Shown: piece by piece, positions 1-10,117 of the stretch
Position numbering within the stretch: the stretch's first letter is position 1
Layout: each line of letters opens with the position of its first letter
DNA from: UTCFX2 sp963788145
GTDB taxonomy: Bacteria; Chloroflexota; Anaerolineae; Anaerolineales; UBA4823
Assembly (NCBI GenBank): GCA_963788145.1
Contig: CAWBFQ010000006.1
Span: forward strand, 682,001 to 746,000
Length of the DNA: 64,000 nucleotides
Direction: 5' to 3'
The notes under the pieces: model-generated
The model's input: only the letters and a program-made list of their open reading frames with translations
Databases searched by the model: none
What the model was told of the DNA's origin: nothing
Made by a program: the position numbers and the translations under genes

Positions 1-742
1 TCGCGCTGATGATACCTACGGTCATCGAGTTTTCCAGACCGAATGGGTTGCCAATCGCAATCGCAATCTGACCTACCTTCACTTTGGTCGAGTCAGCCAA
101 ATGGACGGGCTGCAAGCTGTCAGCAGATACATCGACCTTGACGACAGCCAGATCGCTATCTGGATCTGCTCCTACCAATTCAGCAGGTACGGTTGTTCCG
201 TCATAGAAGATCACTTCGATCTTCTCGGCGCCAGAAATGACATGATTATTGGTCACGATGTGACCATTCTTATCCCAGACGAAGCCAGAGCCTTGAGCTT
301 CGGCATAGGGCTGGATCTGCAAATCGCCGTTCCCTCCTTGATTCGGTTCGGTACCGAAGTCAAATGGAAAACCAGGAATTGAAGGCAATCCTTCTTGCGG
401 CAGATTAAAACCCGAACCAACTGCCTGGGTCAATACGCGGATACTGACAACAGAAGGGTTAACAGCATCGTAGATCCCGGTCATGGCTCCTTCATAAGCG
501 GCCAGCAGCCCGGCTGATTCGGCCGGGAGTGTTACCACCGGAGCGCCGGGCGTAGCTGTGGGGACTTGAGCCATGGGCTTAACTTCCACCACTGGCACCA
601 ATTTTGATTCGGGGGCGATCCACTCGCTTGCTTGCTGCAAAGCCTGGGAAGCCTGATTTTGAACAACATCCAGCGGAGTGCTGCAAGCTGGTAGCAGGAT
701 CGCCATAACTAAAATTAACGATGCAATGGACAGTTTCTTCAT
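1..742 (-). CDS. HtrA/DegP-like trypsin-fold serine protease, lipoprotein, partial (N-terminal 247 residues)
   Basis: The reading frame opens at an ATG at 742 and runs off the left edge, so the catalytic Ser and any PDZ domain lie outside the window. A lipoprotein signal is visible: Lys-Lys, a hydrophobic stretch and a lipobox LPAC with Cys20, so the protein is probably anchored to the outer face of the membrane. A low-complexity linker of about 80 residues follows. The protease core shows the His motif TNNHVI (His167) and the Asp motif DSDLAVVKV (Asp197), then GNPFGLENSMTVGIIS, which is typical of DegP/HtrA. Family members degrade or refold damaged envelope proteins. The family is clear; the substrate is unknown. 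Confidence 0.9.
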   Translation of the reverse strand, partial: MKKLSIASLILVMAILLPACSTPLDVVQNQASQALQQASEWIAPESKLVPVVEVKPMAQVPTATPGAPVVTLPAESAGLLAAYEGAMTGIYDAVNPSVVSIRVLTQAVGSGFNLPQEGLPSIPGFPFDFGTEPNQGGNGDLQIQPYAEAQGSGFVWDKNGHIVTNNHVISGAEKIEVIFYDGTTVPAELVGADPDSDLAVVKVDVSADSLQPVHLADSTKVKVGQIAIAIGNPFGLENSMTVGIISA

Positions 743-779
743 TCTTTACCTCTATAAAAAAGTATGGTTATGATCGGGA

Positions 780-808
780 TCGCAGGTTTTTTGTGATGAT
801 ACCTGCGA
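780..808. promoter_or_regulatory. Inverted repeat in the intergenic region between the divergent protease genes
   Basis: TCGCAGGT at 780-787 and ACCTGCGA at 801-808 form a perfect 8-bp inverted repeat with a 13-nt spacer containing a T run. It lies 38 bp upstream of the HtrA-like start. A TATAAT hexamer at 908-913 is a candidate -10 for the rightward gene, but I see no convincing -35. The repeat may be an operator or an RNA hairpin; the sequence alone does not decide. Confidence 0.35.
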
Positions 809-941
809 AATGGATTTGATCTGTTTTAGCGGGAGTAAGGATACTCGAAATTTAGGGGCTTGTCTTTATCCTTCCCTTACGCCAACCTAAAGACGACCTT
901 AAGAAGGTATAATTACTCCAATTCAACAGGAGGAAGCGGAT

Positions 942-2873
942 ATGGAAGATCAAATGAGAGAGTCAAACCAGTTTAATCAGTTCGAGACTGTTTCACTTGA
1001 GCCGCCGGCCGTGCGCCGCTTGCGCGGCTATGCATTCGACCCGAGCCTGTCTGTTCAGCTTGAGACAATGGGGGTGAATGAGGTAGTTTTCAAGGTCGAT
1101 TGGGAATCGTTGAAGCCAGGGCCGGTTGGCGAGTACCTTGAAGTGGTGGATTTTGATCCAGCCAGCGCATATTTCTACGAGCCGGTTGACTTAGATCATC
1201 CATACGTCCTGGCGCAGGATGGCTTGCCGCCATCTGAGGATATACCCCAGTTTCATCAACAAATGGTTTATGCAGTCGCGATGACGACTTTGAGGAATTT
1301 CGAGCGCAATTTGGGGCGTAAGGCCTTATGGGCGGTTCATTGGGATCCAAAAACGGATAAAGAGTACATCCCGCGTTTGCGAATTTATCCTCATGCCCTG
1401 CGAGCGGCGAACGCTTATTACAGTCCGGTCAAAAAAGCTTTGCTGTTCGGTTATTTTCCATCTGGCATGGGGGTCTCTGCCCGTCAATTGCCCGGCGGGA
1501 TGGTATTCACCTGTCTCTCGCATGATATCATCGCCCATGAAACGTCTCATGCTTTGTTAGATGGTTTGCACCGTTTATACATTGAGCCTAGCCATCCGGA
1601 TGTACTTGCTTTTCACGAAGCCTTTGCAGATATTGTTGCCCTCTTCCAGCATTTTAGCTTTCCGGATGTACTGCGGCATCAGATTGCCCGGACGCGCGGT
1701 GATCTTTCTGTACAGAATTTACTTGGCGAACTGGCCCAGCAATTTGGAAAGGCAATCGGGATCTATGGGGCTTTACGCAGCGCGATCGGTCAGGTGAACC
1801 CAGCCAGCGGTCTGTGGGAGCCGCTAATCCCGGACCCAAATCAGTACCAGACCGTGATGGAACCGCATGCCCGTGGGGCAATTCTGGTCGCAGCAATATT
1901 CGATGCCTTCTTATCTATCTACCGAGATCGGGTAGCGGACCTGCTCCGGATCGCTTCCGGTGGCACGGGGGTGCTTTTACCCGGTGCAATCCACCCGGAT
2001 TTGGTGAATCGGCTTGCTACCGAGGCGGCGAAATCGGCCAGCCATGTTCTGAATATGTGTATTCGGGCGCTGGACTATTGTCCACCGGTGGAAATCACTT
2101 TTGGTGATTACTTGCGGGCGCTAATCACATCTGATGCCGATCTAATGCCCGAGGATGAGCGCGGCTACCGGGTAGCTTTTATCGAAGCCTTCCGCCGGCG
2201 AGGGATTTTCCCGCAAGGCGTCCGCACACTTTCAATTGAAAATCTGCGTTGGCCAGGACCGCGCAATCTGGCAGAGCGCCAGGCGTTGATGATTGTGGAA
2301 GGTCCAGCACGCGATTTTATTCACCGGTTGGAACAAGCCAATACCCATGCTGAACTGCTGCGCGAGAACCGGCGATTTGGCGCGATCCTGCATCGATTGA
2401 TCAGCACCCAGGTTGATGATCCGGCTCCTTTCGAAAGCCTGACCGGGCTGGTATTGGATCGTAACAGACAGGTCGAAGGTCTGCGTCGCCGCCCCAACGG
2501 GCAGCCTAAGTTCGAGGTCTATAGCTCTCGGCCGGCTCTGCGGGTTGGCCCCGGTTTTCATTCCTTGAAGCAGGTGGTGTTGTCACTTGTGCAGACCAGA
2601 GAAGTGGATTTTGACCAGAACACGGCTACCGGAATGCAGCGTTACCTGTTCCGCGGGGGCTGCACGCTGATCATCAACCTGGATCCATTCGAGCTGAAAT
2701 ACCGCATCGTCAAGCCGGTTGATGACCCGGTTCGGTTGGAACGCCAATTGCATGTTCTGCGCGATTTGATGGGCGCCTCGTTGCGGGCGACATATTTCCA
2801 TGATGATTTCAGCGGACCTCAAGGTGAACCATTTGCGTTTTTACACGGCGAGTCTTCGCCAGAGGAGATTTGA
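942..2873 (+). CDS. Gluzincin-type zinc metallopeptidase (M4-like), uncharacterised
   Basis: A 643-residue protein with a strong ribosome site (AGGAGG) before the ATG. The motif HETSH at 199-203 is a canonical HExxH zinc site, and HEAFAD (Glu226) about 23 residues later supplies the third ligand, as in gluzincins such as M4 thermolysin. No signal peptide or membrane segment is visible, so it is probably cytoplasmic, which is unusual for M4 enzymes. The C-terminal 250 residues match nothing I recognise. It is followed one base after its stop by the MBL-fold gene, so the two are probably co-translated. Peptidase class is well supported by motifs; substrate and pathway are unknown. Confidence 0.75.
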   Translation: MEDQMRESNQFNQFETVSLEPPAVRRLRGYAFDPSLSVQLETMGVNEVVFKVDWESLKPGPVGEYLEVVDFDPASAYFYEPVDLDHPYVLAQDGLPPSEDIPQFHQQMVYAVAMTTLRNFERNLGRKALWAVHWDPKTDKEYIPRLRIYPHALRAANAYYSPVKKALLFGYFPSGMGVSARQLPGGMVFTCLSHDIIAHETSHALLDGLHRLYIEPSHPDVLAFHEAFADIVALFQHFSFPDVLRHQIARTRGDLSVQNLLGELAQQFGKAIGIYGALRSAIGQVNPASGLWEPLIPDPNQYQTVMEPHARGAILVAAIFDAFLSIYRDRVADLLRIASGGTGVLLPGAIHPDLVNRLATEAAKSASHVLNMCIRALDYCPPVEITFGDYLRALITSDADLMPEDERGYRVAFIEAFRRRGIFPQGVRTLSIENLRWPGPRNLAERQALMIVEGPARDFIHRLEQANTHAELLRENRRFGAILHRLISTQVDDPAPFESLTGLVLDRNRQVEGLRRRPNGQPKFEVYSSRPALRVGPGFHSLKQVVLSLVQTREVDFDQNTATGMQRYLFRGGCTLIINLDPFELKYRIVKPVDDPVRLERQLHVLRDLMGASLRATYFHDDFSGPQGEPFAFLHGESSPEEI

Positions 2874-2874
2874 G

Positions 2875-4349
2875 ATGTCTGGTCAAACGCTGGATGAGAA
2901 CAGTCAGGAAGTCAATGCTGGATTGCGGGTGCGGATACGGATGTATCGCCAGGGGTTGGGGGACTGCTTTCTGCTCACCTTTTTCAAAGGTGCAGTGGTT
3001 AAGCATGTCTTGATCGACTGCGGTGTGTTGCAGGGCACCCCTGATGGCGTAGAGACCATGCAGAAGGTCGCCGCGCAATATCCGCCGGGTGACCGGGGGC
3101 AACCTGGACCTGGTTGTGGGGACGCACGAACACTGGGATCATCTCTCTGGCTTTGTTCAGGCTCAGCAGATTTTTAATCAAATTAAATTCAAGCAGATTT
3201 GGCTGGCCTGGACAGAGGATCCCAGCGATTTGCTTGCCCAAGAGCTGGGTGAAGATCGAGATTTAGCCCTGCAAGCAGTCAAGGCCGCAATGGATTTGAT
3301 ACCCGATGAGATGGCGCAACAACGGCGGGATCTCATCGGGTTGTTGAATTTCTATGCTGAGCCATTCAGCGCAGTCTCGATCTCGGGAGCGCGCGAAGCC
3401 CTGGATTATCTGCGTGAACGTGAGGATGCCAAGGTCAGCTTTTGCATGCCAGGAGAACCGCCGCGAAGCCTGGATGGGTTGCCAGATGTGCGCTTTTTTG
3501 TGCTGGGCCCGCCGCGAGACGAGAAAATGCTCAAAAAGATACGCCCAACCAAGAGGGGCAAGGAGGGATACGGGCTTGCTCCTGAAACCAGCCTGTTCAG
3601 CAATTTTTTGGCGGCAGTAGCAAGTCAGGCGAGTGGAGAAAGGGTCAGTGAAGTCGGATTGCCTTTTGATGAGCGTTATCGCCTGACTAAGGAACAGGCG
3701 CTTGAAAAGCCTTTTTTCAAAACCCATTATGGTTTTACCGACGAAAGCGAACAGGGTCCAGCCTGGCGGCGGATCGGATTTGACTGGCTGGCAAGCGCAG
3801 GCAGCCTGGCTCTGGACCTGGATAGCGCAACCAATAACACCAGCCTGGTGCTGGCAATTGAGCTGGTCAATTCAGGTCAAGTTTTGCTCTTCCCGGCTGA
3901 CGCCCAGGTGGGAAATTGGCTCTCATGGGATGAACTGGAATGGGAACTTGCCGAGCCGGATGGCTCGAACTCAAGCGATAAAAGCCCAGGATTTATTGCA
4001 GCGAACGGTCGTTTATAAACTTGGACATCATGGTAGCCACAACGCGACGATGCGTGAAAAAGGGTTAGAGCAGATGATCAGCCCGGAATTGCAAGCAATG
4101 ATCCCGGTTGACCGCGAGATGGTCGAAACGCGCGGCTGGAATATGCCTTTTCCGCCGCTTTTAGCAAGGCTGCAGGAGAAAACGCGCGGCCGAGTGATCC
4201 GCCTGGACGATGGCATTCCAAACGAGTTGCCATTAGCAGATGATGGTACGCCGCTGATTACCCAGGCAGCCTGGAAAGCATTTTTACAACAGACAGAGTC
4301 GAAAGCGCTTTATGTTGATTTGCATATTGAGGCTGGCCTGACAGAATAG
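2875..4349 (+). CDS. Metallo-beta-lactamase-fold hydrolase (ComEC-like MBL domain), split by two frameshifts
   Basis: Three consecutive frames encode one protein. Frame 1 (2875 to about 3095) gives the opening strand with GLGDCFLLTF and LIDCG. Frame 2 (to about 3970) carries the metal motif THEHWDHLSG. Frame 3 (to 4349) carries KLGHHGSHNAT and the C-terminus. The first break is a G5 run at 3095-3099 where four Gs restore the frame; the second lies between about 3940 and 3975. MBL-fold proteins are zinc hydrolases, and this arrangement resembles the extracellular nuclease-like domain of ComEC, but with no membrane segments. It forms a two-gene unit with the upstream metallopeptidase. Sequencing error is the likeliest cause of the breaks; a true pseudogene is possible. 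Confidence 0.7.
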
Positions 4350-4381
4350 CAGTCCAGTTTTGTTGGCGAGTTGCGACCATT

Positions 4382-5446
4382 TCAATTCATCCATAAGTGG
4401 AGATCAGAGCACGCGGCAAAATCTGCTGGTTGCAAGCCAGGAGATTCAACCACTTGGCTGCTGTAGAAGTTCTCAACTGCCTGTGTTATTGCCTCTGGCG
4501 TGGCTTTAATATCATTCAAAGCCAATTCTAGATCGGGCAGAAACACAGCCGGATAGAAGAAGAAATCACCCGAAATGTGAACGTCCCGTAAGAAACCCTC
4601 TTCGTTCACTGCACTGACACGAACCAAACCTCCAGGCGTCTTTAGCATGTTTTGAATGACATAAACGCCCTCGCGGATTTTTACCTGGTGTGTGTCCAAC
4701 CTGCGCCGATCGTTATCAAAAGTCCAGTCGGGGGTGTTCATGATATTGAGCAGTTGGTCGGCTTTTTGGCGCAGTTCTGCATCGATCACGGTTTTGACCG
4801 GCAGGGGGCCGAGCAAGGGTTCGTAACGCTTGATCAATGCCGCAGCCAGGGCGGAGGTATCGGGGAATGTTCCGGTTTCACGCCGTATTGTGCTCAGGTT
4901 CTCGTTGAGCGTTTTATAGACCTTGTCGCGAAATTTCTCGTCTGGCACGCGCAAGATTTTGGACATCATCTCATAATTGAAATCTATAATGAAGTTGCCC
5001 ACCAGCACCATCATCCCTTCGATCTCGGCTGCGCCGTTGCCAGAGACTTTGCGTCCATTCGCGATGATATCGTTAACGGGTTTATAGTCAGCCGCTACCC
5101 CGAACTCTCGATAGGTTTCCACTACCGGGCGGAGAAACTTTTCATAAAAAGCTGCCTTGCTGGCGGGGACGGATGGATGGTCGCTGCGAATCACTAATTG
5201 ATAAAAAAGCTGATTACCGTCCAAATACACCGCTCCGCCGCCAACTTCACGCCGAAAAATGGGGATCTGGTTGGCGCGGGCAAAATCAAGATCGATTTCC
5301 TGTTCAGCGTCCTGGTGAAAGCCGATGCAAACATAGGGTTCGGCTGGGCGCAGGATAAAGAGCACTTCTCGTCCCAGATGAGCAGCTGCGTGATAAAGCC
5401 CCTGGCTGTCTTTCCAGTTCACGAGATCGAGAAAATAGGTTTTCAT
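4382..5446 (-). CDS. lplA: Lipoate--protein ligase A
   Basis: Activates lipoate with ATP and transfers it to a lysine of a lipoyl domain. The LplA signature RREVGGGAVYLD is at residues 65-76, and NGRKVSGNGAAE near 130 matches the lysine that contacts lipoyl-AMP. At 354 residues it contains both the catalytic domain and the C-terminal accessory domain. It lies six bases after the hydrogenase maturation protease gene, in the same transcription direction as the hydrogenase and sulfur-carrier cluster. The only lipoyl acceptor encoded nearby is the GcvH-like protein at 11271-11717, so that is the probable client (inference). In bacteria using the sHdr sulfur-oxidation system, lipoate ligases are linked in the same way to lipoate-binding proteins. 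Confidence 0.9.
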   Translation of the reverse strand: MKTYFLDLVNWKDSQGLYHAAAHLGREVLFILRPAEPYVCIGFHQDAEQEIDLDFARANQIPIFRREVGGGAVYLDGNQLFYQLVIRSDHPSVPASKAAFYEKFLRPVVETYREFGVAADYKPVNDIIANGRKVSGNGAAEIEGMMVLVGNFIIDFNYEMMSKILRVPDEKFRDKVYKTLNENLSTIRRETGTFPDTSALAAALIKRYEPLLGPLPVKTVIDAELRQKADQLLNIMNTPDWTFDNDRRRLDTHQVKIREGVYVIQNMLKTPGGLVRVSAVNEEGFLRDVHISGDFFFYPAVFLPDLELALNDIKATPEAITQAVENFYSSQVVESPGLQPADFAACSDLHLWMN

Positions 5447-5452
5447 TGTTGG

Positions 5453-5971
5453 TTACTCCTTGGGCAGTAAATTCCATTCTTGTAAAATGATGATGGCGCG
5501 CTCAACAATCTCCGGCATGAGCGCTTCGATTTCTGGGCTAATATCAACCCCAATCGCCATATCGACCGGTTGAATACCAATCAAGTGAATGTACTCGGGC
5601 AGCTTGCCGCGAAAACTTGCCAGTCCCAATACTTCGCTGAACGTGACTTGATGATCAGAGAGTTTAATGCCATTGAACAGGGGAATGCTCTCTTTTGCCA
5701 ACTCAACCAGGGTCCCAGCGGGTTTTCCAGCATTGACAGCATCTAGAAGAAGTAAATGGCTGCTTTCCTCCACCAAAGGGAGCAAGTTAAGTCCCAGAGT
5801 GCCCCCATCGAGAATCTCGAGACCAGTTCCCTTTTCTTCTCTCCAGGCAGGATAACGCAGGTCCAGAGCGGCTTCCAATTTCTTCAGCGCATGCACTCCC
5901 AGACCTTCATCGCGGTTCAAAGTATTTCCCAAGCCAAGGACAATATTTCGATCAGATAGTTGATTAAACAT
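5453..5971 (-). CDS. [NiFe]-hydrogenase maturation endopeptidase (HyaD/HybD/HynD family)
   Basis: Removes the C-terminal tail of the hydrogenase large subunit after nickel insertion. The family hallmarks are visible: GLGNTLNRDEGLGVHAL near the N-terminus, with the Glu that binds nickel, LLLDAVNAG with the second acidic ligand, and SDHQVTFSEVL with the His ligand. Length (172 residues) is normal. It follows the large-subunit gene, separated by a strong terminator-like hairpin, and is followed closely by lplA. Its expected substrate is the tail of 21 residues after His558 of the large subunit encoded at 6076-7815. Confidence 0.92.
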   Translation of the reverse strand: MFNQLSDRNIVLGLGNTLNRDEGLGVHALKKLEAALDLRYPAWREEKGTGLEILDGGTLGLNLLPLVEESSHLLLLDAVNAGKPAGTLVELAKESIPLFNGIKLSDHQVTFSEVLGLASFRGKLPEYIHLIGIQPVDMAIGVDISPEIEALMPEIVERAIIILQEWNLLPKE

Positions 5972-6022
5972 TTGGATATTCCAATATTAACAAACCACTT
6001 TGGATGATGGGATTACCCCAAT

Positions 6023-6055
6023 AAAAAGGGGCGTAGTGCGATACTACGCCCCTTT
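6023..6055 (-). terminator. Intrinsic terminator after the hydrogenase large-subunit gene
   Basis: A perfect 13-bp stem pairs AAAGGGGCGTAGT (6025-6037) with ACTACGCCCCTTT (6043-6055) around a 5-nt loop. On the minus strand it is followed by a TTTTTATT tract. It begins about 20 bases after the large-subunit stop. It should end most transcripts of the hydrogenase operon, leaving the maturation protease and lplA to read-through or to their own promoter. Confidence 0.85.
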
Positions 6056-6075
6056 CATTGATTGTGATCAGCAGG

Positions 6076-7815
<1,740 letters not shown>

Positions 7816-7824
7816 AATATGCTC

Positions 7825-8148
7825 CTACTGGTTGCGTAACCATTCCAGGGCTTGTTCCTCGGTGTCGAAGTAACGAACCTCGTGCGTGTAATAACTATCC
7901 GGTACATCCAGGATCTTCGGGTCAATTAGAGCGCCAAAGATAGCTGCTACAGGCATCATCGAGCGAAAATTCTGGATGTGCCTGGAGCATTCCTCTCCGG
8001 TCGTGCCAGAAAGATCGATCAATAATTTGCCGCGGTAATCCAGCAAAAAATATGCCAGTGACTGGATCTGTTGAGGGGTGAAAGACCCAGTATGCTGACA
8101 ACGTACAATCCCTTTTTCAACGGGTGTGATCGTGAATGAGGATGCCAT
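7825..8148 (-). CDS. SpoIIAA/STAS-like small protein within the hydrogenase operon
   Basis: A 107-residue soluble protein resembling the SpoIIAA-like (STAS) fold: alternating strands and helices with LIDLSGTTGEECSRHI in the position of the conserved loop, and a C-terminal FDTEEQALEWLRNQ, which is common in this family. It sits between isp2 and the large-subunit gene with gaps of about ten bases on each side, so it is translated with the hydrogenase. STAS-like proteins often bind nucleotides, lipids or partner proteins. Its role here is unknown; a regulatory or assembly function is only a guess. Confidence 0.6.
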   Translation of the reverse strand: MASSFTITPVEKGIVRCQHTGSFTPQQIQSLAYFLLDYRGKLLIDLSGTTGEECSRHIQNFRSMMPVAAIFGALIDPKILDVPDSYYTHEVRYFDTEEQALEWLRNQ

Positions 8149-8157
8149 GTTAACCTC

Positions 8158-9429
8158 CTATTCCACTAAAGCGTCAGCTACCATTTGAGCCAAACCGGTG
8201 ATTTTCCAGTCAAGCTTGAAGTGATCCACACCGTCGGTAAACTGCAAGCGACAGTTTGAACAGGTCATTGTGACGGTATGGGCGCCAACCTTGTTTACTT
8301 GATCGATTTTTAGTTCAAAAGAGGCATAGCGAATTGGATCGGCTTCTTTGATGGCGATCACTCCGCCGCCTCCACCGCAACAGATAGCTTCTTCGCGATT
8401 GGGAGTCATTTCTTGGAAGGATTTCGGAGCCAGAATTTTTAGGATGTCGCGAGGTTCCTGGATGAGTCCACCTTTGCGCTGGATCTTGCAAGCATCATGG
8501 AAGGTGATCGTTCCATAGCCATCCCCATCAAAAAAGCCAGGTTTAAGCTTGATCCGGCCAGACCCGACCAACTCGCCCAAAACCCCGGTGATGTGGACGA
8601 TTTCAAGGTCTTTGGGCACTTCCATCATATTGTAAGCATGCCAGCGGAGAGCATCGTATGCGTGGCCGCATTCGGTGACCACGATCCGTTTGACGCCCAG
8701 TTGTTTTGCGCCATCCAACACCCGCTGGAGGAACAGGCGAGTGTGCTCAGCGCTGCCTTCGTAGAAGCCAAAGTTGACGATCTCGCGGGCAGCAGAACTG
8801 ACGGTCCATTTCTCGCCGGCGGTATTCAGGATTTTGGCAATCGCAGCGATGTTGGTGGGGAATTTCATCACCTCAATCGATGAAAAGACTACCATGGTAT
8901 CGGCGCCTTTCACATCCCGCGGAATTTCCACTTCCCATTCATCGGCTACCCACTCCAGGCGCTGATCCCAGACATCGTCGGTCATCCCCAGAGGGCTGCC
9001 TTCTTCAATTTGTTTATTGACCGCAGCCATCAGCTCGGCAGGAACGGCGCCCGCAGCAGCCAGCCCGGCGCGCACATCATGGATCAAGCTGCCCAGGTCA
9101 ATCCCCATCGGGCAGACCATCGAACACTTGTTGCAGACGGTGCAAGCTTCATATTCAATCTTGCTCCAATGTTCAATATCGGCATCGGTGATGCGCTTTT
9201 CAAGGCCAAGGGCGGTTTTTATGCCGCCGACGATTGTGAAACGCTGCTCGAAGGACCGCCGCAGCAGTTCCACTTTCCAGACAGGCGAATATTCAGGGTT
9301 GCCGGTGGCTTGATAGAAATGGCAGGCTTCGGCGCACATCCCGCAGCGGGTACATGCTTCCAACTGCGATGCCACCCAGCCGCCGGTTTCTTTGACAAAT
9401 GTATCGATTGCTTGTTTGGTGGGAGTCAT
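8158..9429 (-). CDS. isp2: Isp2: HdrD-like iron-sulfur protein of the hydrogenase
   Basis: Predicted electron-transfer subunit, cytoplasmic or peripheral, related to heterodisulfide reductase HdrD. I start it at the ATG at 9429, preceded by GGAGGCGAGAT; an in-frame 52-residue extension overlaps isp1 and is not protein-like. The resulting 423 residues contain two [4Fe-4S] motifs, CTRCGMCAEAC and CTVCNKCSMVCP, then a cysteine-rich C-terminal domain with HDACK, CCGGGGG and CSNC, the CCG pattern that binds the unusual non-cubane cluster in HdrB/HdrD. The first CCG repeat is reduced (TECGHAYD). It lies ten bases after isp1. Physiological partners could be thiol/disulfide or sulfur carriers. Confidence 0.88.
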   Translation of the reverse strand: MTPTKQAIDTFVKETGGWVASQLEACTRCGMCAEACHFYQATGNPEYSPVWKVELLRRSFEQRFTIVGGIKTALGLEKRITDADIEHWSKIEYEACTVCNKCSMVCPMGIDLGSLIHDVRAGLAAAGAVPAELMAAVNKQIEEGSPLGMTDDVWDQRLEWVADEWEVEIPRDVKGADTMVVFSSIEVMKFPTNIAAIAKILNTAGEKWTVSSAAREIVNFGFYEGSAEHTRLFLQRVLDGAKQLGVKRIVVTECGHAYDALRWHAYNMMEVPKDLEIVHITGVLGELVGSGRIKLKPGFFDGDGYGTITFHDACKIQRKGGLIQEPRDILKILAPKSFQEMTPNREEAICCGGGGGVIAIKEADPIRYASFELKIDQVNKVGAHTVTMTCSNCRLQFTDGVDHFKLDWKITGLAQMVADALVE

Positions 9430-9439
9430 ATCTCGCCTC

Positions 9440-10117
9440 CTATACCTGGACGCCACGCTTGCCGAATTCCTGACCGTGGATGGTCCGGGCGAAGAAATAG
9501 AACATAAAATGGGAAATCCGGCTGAGGGGGATCCATACCAACAACCAGTTGACGCTCCACATATGCAGGGTGTATGCCTTTTCATATGGGTTCACGATGT
9601 GGTGGGTCATGACGTATCCCGTCACCATCGGCAAGAACACGAAGAGCAAGTTAACCCATTCTGCCGGACCGCTGATCAGTTTTAAGACCGGGTGGGTCAG
9701 GCGGTTAATGAAGAGGGCAATCATCGCGACGATTGCTCCAGCCGCCAGCCAATCAACGATCGGTAAGGGCAGGGTAGGCCAACCGAAACCCAACAGGCTC
9801 TTCCAAACCAGCATATGGGGGGTGCCCAGGATGATGACTGCAAAAAGGCCTAAATGGAACAGACCACCAGCCAGGTAAATGATCGGGTTGCGGTTAAAGG
9901 TGTTTTTTACCCACGGGATGAATGGCCAGATCAGGATGCCTTTCAGATAGGTTTTCACCACTCCGGCAGCCTTACTGCCTTTGGCCGGGACGCGATCCTT
10001 CTTCCAGCCGAGCGCCAATATACTGACCAGACGATACATCATGCCGCCGACAAAGACGAATAGAGCGACATTGAACATCGGTCCGCGTGCAAAATTTAAG
10101 GCTTCAGTCCAGTTCAT
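9440..10117 (-). CDS. isp1: Isp1: NarI-like membrane cytochrome b subunit
   Basis: A 225-residue integral membrane protein with about five hydrophobic segments and membrane histidines suited to b-haem binding, for example in LFHLGLFAVIILGTPHM, YVMTHHIV and LHMWSVNWLL. It resembles the NarI/DsrM group of quinone-interacting cytochromes. It overlaps the small-subunit gene by 4 bp (ATGA) and is followed by isp2. In Isp hydrogenases it links periplasmic hydrogen oxidation to the quinone pool or to Isp2 across the membrane. The fold is well supported; haem count and electron acceptor are inferred. Confidence 0.85.
   Translation of the reverse strand: MNWTEALNFARGPMFNVALFVFVGGMMYRLVSILALGWKKDRVPAKGSKAAGVVKTYLKGILIWPFIPWVKNTFNRNPIIYLAGGLFHLGLFAVIILGTPHMLVWKSLLGFGWPTLPLPIVDWLAAGAIVAMIALFINRLTHPVLKLISGPAEWVNLLFVFLPMVTGYVMTHHIVNPYEKAYTLHMWSVNWLLVWIPLSRISHFMFYFFARTIHGQEFGKRGVQV

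Noticed and set aside
3095..3099. Programmed ribosomal frameshifting in the MBL gene
   Set aside because: No slippery heptamer or pseudoknot is evident, and similar breaks occur in many unrelated genes in the window, so sequence error is the simpler explanation.
8497..8883. Plus-strand ORFs opposite the hydrogenase operon
   Set aside because: They lie wholly antisense to isp2 and other motif-rich genes and have no independent support.
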